Positions 63,501-64,000 of a stretch of 64,000 bases of DNA are shown here, piece by piece. The DNA is taken from the NCBI RefSeq assembly GCF_020026305.1, contig NZ_CP075691.1, positions 7,867,415-7,931,414 on the forward strand. The letters are read 5' to 3'. The notes under the pieces were generated by a model. That model made no database searches, was not told the DNA's origin, and saw nothing but the letters and a program-made list of their open reading frames with translations. Source of the stretch: Streptomyces sp. 135 (GTDB lineage Bacteria > Actinomycetota > Actinomycetes > Streptomycetales > Streptomycetaceae). A program made the position numbers and the translations under genes. How positions within the stretch are numbered: position 1 is the first letter of the stretch; each line of letters begins with the position of its first letter.

Positions 63501-64000
63501 CGGCGTCGGATTCGGCATGCTGCGCCACCTCAACCCCCGTACCGCGCCCGTGCTGGCACGCATGCAGACGCCGCAGATCATGTTCAACTACCTGGGCCGG
63601 GTGGCCGCGCCGCAGGAGAGCGGATGGTCCGTGCTGGCCGAGGGGTTCGACGCCGCGGACGACACGGGAACGGCGCCCGGCCATGTGCTCGGCCTTGACG
63701 CGGTCGCAGTGGACGACGGGTCGGGCCCCCGCCTGGCCGCCACCTGGTCGTGGGCCGGCGAACTGCTGCGCGACGACGATGTCGCGGATCTGGAGGCGCT
63801 GTGGACCGAGGCCCTGCGCACCTTGACCCGCGACCCGGGCGACGGCCCCGACGACGGCGACACCGGCGGCGGGGGCGGCGGGCCCGGTTCCCGCGGCCCG
63901 TCGGCGCCGGGGTCGGGACCCGTACGCCTCGCCCCCGCCGACGTGGACCTGTCACCGCTCACACCGGCCGAGCACGATCGTCTCGTGGCCACAGGGCCCC
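48352..64000 (+). CDS. Nonribosomal peptide synthetase, four modules visible, 3' end cut; three apparent frameshifts in module 1
   Basis: Starts at GTG 48352 (AGGAG 8 nt upstream) and runs off the window. Order: Cstart-A-T / C-A-T / C-A-T-E / C-A-T-E, then a post-E linker (LAPADVDLSPLTPAEHDRLV) that normally precedes another C domain. The reading frame shifts twice inside C1 (near 48649 and 48667) and once at the A1-T1 border (near 51113-51116). Each is repaired by adding one base, giving DLSGAWDPAAAAAWAADR and then RVLDADVAAGVRRHLATVL. From 51118 the frame is open to the edge. If the indels are real, separate frames such as 48725-51217 and one from about 51178 would remain. No MbtH protein and no thioesterase are visible. 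Cytoplasmic megasynthase; the product is inferred to be a lipopeptide. Confidence 0.9.
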   Translation, partial: MNIRRAGHDPLPATAAQRGVHIAEKLDGDAGAFHCGAVLELTGHVETDLLRRAVARAVADAETLRVRFTERDDRLLQHVMAPAAAQAEAALAEVDLSGAWTRPPRRLGGRPARGGPGPGRRRPSRGARAAAALPLQAPPRADVPPRRPGRLRPESAHRPDRRGLHRPRGGPHRTGVHRGQPRRTGRTGPRLRGVRQARGRPGVLAGEAGRGRRAGAEPVPGRRPASAQQGPPDRGADQASRRGGPRGRSALDGPRDRARRRLPQGGRRPGRGAVRAAADHSRRPRRADHPRHARQRTAAAPRGRPLGHPRRRRGPGARGARPRAAPPALPRRATAARTGLDRGRVRRPDGQRDGLRPYAALRFRRGRHRPAVHRARARAHPQRPRRARRQRRPGARPARPRRRALRGRAGRDPRRPHRPPAAGVRRPRTPGGRDAPALRRPRRRTGRIAPGRRRPAGPLRAEPRRGLRAARGPRADRAGRRRRHHTRDGGRTERPCQPTGPTAARPGGGPGVAGGPVPAALPRTGDRGARRGEGGRRLRAAGPRLPGRARRVRPVRHRPGRRAHHDRARRRAAADLGAGRRAGRRGRAARADGCGTGRPDLRRTARRSAGIGRLRHSHLRFDRPAQGRRRRARGGAEPRALVRRDLPPPRGGGRARQDVAELHRRHDRAVRCPAERPAAGPRPGRSGGGGGRPHGPGRTARHRPGHRRPQPARRAARRRGRPPAERLPPVGQQRGGVDGAGRRAVRTGPAGRHAPEPVRLVGGHGRQPLRHLRRARRRPRHTDLEHHGPRARRPVAAGAGRGDGRTVPVGRGPRPGLPGQPGPDGRAVRRQPLRLPARADVPDRRPRAGARERRRGVRRPHRRSGQAARPPGRARRGRGGPAGRARRRRRRRGLARGAPRRPPPDGIRDPRRRQLGRRGQGLDADVAAGVRRHLATVLPGPAVPSHVVVLPALPLTPNGKVDRRALPVPDTAAGTGRRPSGPRETALCALFEELLDAGEVSADDGFTDLGGDSIKALALVGRARRAGLALTARDVLEHRTPAALAALAEPVGPERTPAGPLPAPLPPDELAAVAAAQGPGEVLPLTPLQEGLLFLGLLDDPDRPDRYVVQCELDLTGAVDPARMRDAVGRLIDRHATLRSAFLHEALSTPVVFCPVRVPTPWERTDVSPLPEANREQAARRAADEDRAARFDLSRAPLLRARLISLGDDRHRLVLTYHHLLLDGWSLPVLLRELLHLYAAGADGAPDLPAPVPFIEHLRLLAARDPRAAVEAWRTALAGPVEPTLVAPDGPVESEASDVALVRLPRRATLLLERRARAAGLTLATVLQGAWAQVLGVLTDRTDVVFGNTVAGRPAELDGHAEMVGLFVNTVPVRVAWRPGEPLLDMLVRLQGEQTALLPHQHLGLADVQRAAGVEQLFDTLLSVQNQPPGRAELASAADAAGLRITGTGFHDTTHYPLALTVTLGDELVLQVERRPAPGVPDSAAAVADRVARVLEAVVAQPRLPLGRLDLLAPAERRQLLADARAGTAPAGREPSPLTVPDLVHRQMSAAPAAATALVCEGEAPLTFAELEARANRLARHLIGLGAGPGTVVALLLPRSADLIVALLAVLKSGAAYLPIEDDLPELRIERLLRSARPALVVTAGARRPVGDAPRVDLADAATTAAVARRTAGPVDDAERTRPLSPADAAYVMYTSGSTGRPKGVVIEQRGVVNLITHHHEALVGPETRRAAGRRLRFVLTASLSFDTSWEALIWMLGCHELHLLGDATRRDAAAVVDHLRRTRADVLDVTPSYAEILLEEGLLDGAERPSVVLLGGEAAGERLWTRLRSAPGVAAHNLYGPTEFTVDALAADLADSSVPVIGRPVRGTSALILDSALRPVPVGMPGELYLAGPGLARGYLGRPDLSAERFVACSYGPPGTRAYRTGDLVRRLADGQVEYLGRADDQINVRGFRVEPGEVEAVLGGHPCVVRAGVVVRAERLAAYVVLREGAAVTPAELREHARRHLPRHAVPQSFRAVPELPLSPNGKLDLSALPDPVADRPVGRPPRGHREETLCELFAGVFGVAEVGPEDNFFDLGGHSLMATRLTGRIRAALGTQVSVRQVFDAPTPAELAVVLGRPAAPEASEGTAGRAAPRPARVPMSPAQRRLWFLHQLESSRTTYNMPMALRLTGALDADALAAALADVITRHEILRTLFAQDAEGPHQLVQPPPGAPYPLAPVATAADELDELLRREALRPFDLGQAPPFRATLFRLGADEHVLLLVAHHIAGDGWSVAPLVRDLAHAYAARREGAAADWPEPAAQYADHTLGLAARLGSPDDPDSLGSRQLDYWREALAGLPEEIPLPLDRPRAAAVSDRGGRVPFRVPDAAYRALLGLVGAARTTPFVGLHAALSVLLSRLGGGRDIPVGCPVSGRTDAAFHEAVGAFVNTVVLRCDLSGTPTFRDLLAAGRETNLRAQAHQDVPFERIVEELSTARSLARHPLFQTMLTFDDAPAQAVVDAPGARFPGLDVSVRDIHTGLVKFDIGVTFTANGGQEGGLLGELEYRSDLFDEETGQSIAARLVRLLDALVTDPDAPVGDLDVLGERERHTVLTEWASGAPGAEPRTLPALFEAQAARTPDAVAVQEGAAGEALTYRELNERANRLARHIVELGAGPDTFVGVALPRSADWVVAWIAVAKAGAAFLPVDPGYPPERIRLMLQDAAPRTVLTTRALHGGLRTAGAHCLLLDGPEVAASLRRRPAGNLEDADRTAPLRHEHAAYVIYTSGSTGVPKGVVTPHTGIAALSSLQTGLLGLGTHSRVLQLVSTSFDTSLWDSFCALLSGATLVLAPQDTPLGQDLADFVREVGVTHLAVQPAVVANLPEGSLPEGVTLTLNGDVCPPDLVRRWLPGRRILNGYGPTEATVGAAIWDCAPQRTDGTVRADGTAPATGTVPIGTPFDGKRLYVLDERLLPVPPGVAGELYIAGGLARGYHRRAPLTAERFVACPHGGPGERMYRTGDRVRWNRAGAVEFLGRVDDQVKLRGFRVEPGEVEAALTAHPLVAQSVAVVREDTPGDRRLTAYAVPVPGRRPDIAELREWLGLRLPAYLLPSAYVLLDALPLTVNDKVDRRALPRPDTTRPRGREARDARERLLCRLFARVLSVETVRPDDGFFDLGGDSILSIQLVNRARAAGFAVSTRDLFEHPTPAGLAALAPAAAVGGPGSETGDVPLTPVVHRLRELGGPVGSFHQSVVVSVPPRIGLGELTEAIAAVVDHHDALRLALTTGPTWRLRVLPPGAVDVRDHVRRVPAHGAALPRLLRDEAATARARLAPERGEVLDAVWFDLGDDPGRLLLVAHHVAVDGVSWRILLPDIAEAWQARRDGLPVGLQPVGTPLRAWARELQALAVHPAREAELDAWLERHARRSLPVGGRPLDPAEDVAATAGRVTLALPPEATARVLDATAALRCDARELLLAGLALAVTRWDPRRTDVLVEVEGHGRTEHAVPGADLTRTVGWFTSLHPLLLRPGAGPLAALTDVKERLRAVPDGGITHGLLRHLNPATGPRLAAAPSPDFGFNYFGRVQADGARPWTAADDGAALDEQDPATPLLHPVALDAVTVDGPAGPTLTASWTWARELVPDERARHLAGLWFTALGELADQEPALTPPDVTAPGLTAADLAALAELHPRLDDVLPLSPLQQGLLFHHVHHGTADGAPDGPDDYVVQCAVGLGGPLDPGRLRGAADHLLRRHANLRAAFRHEGLDRPVQVVPEAAPAPWRYADLTGLSPDELRTALDTTARAERAAGFDLTRPPLLRFTVERTAREEHRLLITLHHILLDGWSLPVLFRDLLEFYRAGESCGLPDVRPFRDHLAWLAGQDRDAAVRAWRDALAGLDAPTRLVPGWTSADPAQTVAELSADDTAAVVGFARGCGVTVGAVVQAAWGVLLGGLVGRGDVVFGVTVSGRSAELDGAASMVGLFINTVPLRVRLDSSECLGDLVVRVQGERARLLAHEHLGLAEIQRVAGHGELFDTTTVFENYPVDGQALERTAAAAGLRLGTADISNAGHYPVTVTVMPGARLRFQLRYPGGAFDEATARATARRLARLVRLTAVEPRTPVAQAEIPGQNERRTTVEQWNGTTGEVPPGTVTDHFRATVARRPDAVAVVADDASLTFAELDARANRLAHALIEAGAGPETYVAVLLPRTTQWTVALLAVLKAGAAYVPLDPEQPAERVGRLLDATGPVAVVTRAEHAFACSAVKAELFVLDGVETEQALARHRDDDPGERGVLPEHPAYVVHTSGSTGEPKGVVVPHRALANLYASHRARLFRPGRDRTLRVAHLSPASFDAAWNPLLWMVDGHELHVLDEATRLDPDAVVARARTRRLDFLQATPTYFDRLVDAGLLRGEHVPAVLALGGEEVGPAAWDRLADAPTTAWNLYGPTECAVDVTAATVGAGDTPHIGRPLPNARVHVLDAALRPVAPAVVGELHVAGAGLARGYLGRPDLTAERFVADPFGAPGDRLYRTGDLARWRPDGTLEFAGRADDQVKLRGFRIEPGEVAATLESHPGVAAAAVTVREDRPGDRRLTAYVVPSATRTGGDLPDLRAFAASKLPDHMVPAAVHVLQELPLTAHGKLDRRALPAPEPATTAPGRAPASEREAVLRQLFADVLGVEGAGVDDDFFGLGGDSILSMQLVSRARKAGLAFSTRDVFEHRTAARLAAASVRARDAERAAPVDDGVGEVQLTPVMVRFAESGVRVDDHAQTAAVRLPAGIAHQHLTGALQDLVDHHDALRLVLESDDAGWMLRVRPRGTVDAASCTEHLSAAEAADAGHDVHALTARATARLAPGTGSVVRAVHAVGGDGPDLLVLAVHHLAVDGVSWRILLSDLADAVRARAAGQRPQLPPVRTSLRTWADQLTEQAASRRTELGLWKDILEAPDPLIGARPLDPELDGPGTLRRKTVTLPDALGRAVLADGSRTDHLLLAALAVAVRGWRAARGHRHDTGLLVDIEGHGRAEHLVAGADLSRTVGWFTSVHPLRIATGGPDADDAARTALRETAASLAAVPDGGVGFGMLRHLNPRTAPVLARMQTPQIMFNYLGRVAAPQESGWSVLAEGFDAADDTGTAPGHVLGLDAVAVDDGSGPRLAATWSWAGELLRDDDVADLEALWTEALRTLTRDPGDGPDDGDTGGGGGGPGSRGPSAPGSGPVRLAPADVDLSPLTPAEHDRLVATGP
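51592..54700 (+). other. NRPS module 2: C-A-T
   Basis: C2 (51592-52850) begins VLPLTPLQEGLLF and has HHLLLDG (about 52002). A2 (52975-54440) has YTSGSTGRPKG, SFDTSWEALIWML and NLYGPTE. The hand-read pocket is D-T-E-D-L-G-L-V-D-K, closest in pattern to Glx-type codes, but the 236-239 alignment needs a gap and is weak. T2 has DLGGHSLMATRL (Ser at 54595-54597). No epimerase, so an L residue is expected. Confidence 0.75.
54778..59300 (+). other. NRPS module 3: C-A-T-E
   Basis: C3 (54778-56100) starts MSPAQRRLWFLHQLE, an LCL type, with HHIAGDG (55153). A3 (56176-57680) has YTSGSTGVPKG, SFDTSLWDSF, NGYGPTEATVG. Hand-read pocket D-T-W-A-T-N-G-V-G-K, 7 of 10 equal to the kynurenine code of daptomycin synthetase as I recall it. 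T3: DLGGDSILSIQL (Ser 57829-57831). E3 (57970-59300) has HHVAVDGVSWRIL (58363), RTVGWFTSLHP, and FNYFGRV, all intact, so a D residue is expected. Confidence 0.78.
59371..63850 (+). other. NRPS module 4: C-A-T-E
   Basis: C4 (59371-60660) starts VLPLSPLQQGLLFHHV, a DCL type fitting its place after E3, with HHILLDG (59794). A4 (60730-62230) has HTSGSTGEPKG, SFDAAWNPLLWM, NLYGPTECAVD; hand-read pocket D-A-N-Q-A-G-L-V-D-K, unassigned. T4: GLGGDSILSMQL (Ser 62359-62361). E4 (62510-63850) has HHLAVDGVSWRIL (62911), RTVGWFTSVHP, and FNYLGRV. A second D residue is expected. Confidence 0.78.
59840..60360 (+). other. Codon-usage mosaic inside C4
   Basis: Two patches, about 59840-59950 and 60061-60360, switch from C-ending to G/T-ending codons (GTG, GGT, TCG, TTG, CGT) while the protein frame and C-domain homology stay intact. 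The bases between and on both sides show the normal C-rich pattern. The second patch covers the FGVTVSGRSAEL - MVGLFINTVPLRV stretch. This looks like a recombination or gene-conversion tract from another NRPS. Confidence 0.65.

Noticed and set aside
50941..63684. Very long minus-strand open frames (50941-55527, 55549-59355, 59383-63684)
   Set aside because: They are antisense to intact NRPS domains, low in complexity (Gly/Arg/Val-rich), and lack starts and homology.
48352..64000. Reading the NRPS as several separate subunits
   Set aside because: The breaks fall inside domains (C1 and the A1-T1 border), not at docking regions, and each is repaired by one base, so one gene is the simpler reading.
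1..64000. CRISPR arrays, tRNA/rRNA genes, intact insertion sequences, attachment sites
   Set aside because: I saw no spaced direct-repeat arrays, no tRNA-like cloverleaf, no transposase or integrase motifs; a tool-based scan could still find small RNAs.

Overview
The window is high-GC actinobacterial chromosome and almost certainly comes from a Streptomyces. Supporting signs are the strong G/C bias at third codon positions, many GTG starts, probable leaderless promoters, F420-dependent enzymes, a Ku end-joining protein, a chitinase with DasR-type boxes, a rare in-frame TTA codon in a regulator, and a large NRPS locus. I noticed no rRNA, tRNA, CRISPR array or complete mobile element.

Region 1-11.7 kb holds accessory housekeeping genes. 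These are an MFS exporter divergent from a MarR regulator with two matching operators, a RidA protein, an XRE/DUF2975 pair with its own palindrome, a YbdK-type ligase, an F420-type LLM oxidoreductase, and a lipoprotein / mini-membrane-protein / DUF6766 set. They are followed by a tightly overlapping methyltransferase-CDGSH-HDO operon, a PobA-like hydroxylase, and DUF6328 and DUF5133 proteins.

Region 11.7-31.4 kb carries stress, metabolic and secreted functions. It contains a semialdehyde dehydrogenase, a CBS protein, an NTF2-like protein under a TetR regulator, a deazaflavin oxidoreductase, a GH19 chitinase, a GNAT protein and an orphan MT0933-type antitoxin. It continues with a Tat-exported GH3 glucosidase, an ABC exporter behind a SoxR/MerR-style promoter, a frameshifted Tat phosphoesterase, two zinc dehydrogenases and an SDR. 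A DNA-repair island has a coiled-coil protein, Ku, and a small protein sharing Ku's C-terminal motif. A CsbD protein and a lipoprotein close the region.

Region 31.5-32.4 kb is a graveyard with the remains of a class-V aminotransferase and of an asparagine-synthase/lasso-cyclase N-terminal domain.

Region 32.4-64 kb is a biosynthetic gene cluster that runs off the right edge. It has a sugar-nucleotide epimerase, an acyl-CoA dehydrogenase-like protein, a complete leuA-C-D-B-like operon whose synthase lacks the feedback domain, and a GT2 glycosyltransferase. These are followed by a DUF5937/ArsR regulator with a TTA codon and then a lipoinitiation operon: fatty acyl-AMP ligase, two acyl-CoA dehydrogenases, an acyl carrier protein and the NRPS. 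Four NRPS modules are visible (C-A-T, C-A-T, C-A-T-E, C-A-T-E), and the end of the window leads towards a fifth. The inferred product is an N-acyl (probably unsaturated) lipopeptide. Its first residue may be a beta-amino acid and residues 3 and 4 are D-configured. Module 1 carries three apparent one-base deletions, and the phosphoesterase carries a fourth. These are either sequencing errors or a sign that the cluster is broken in this strain.
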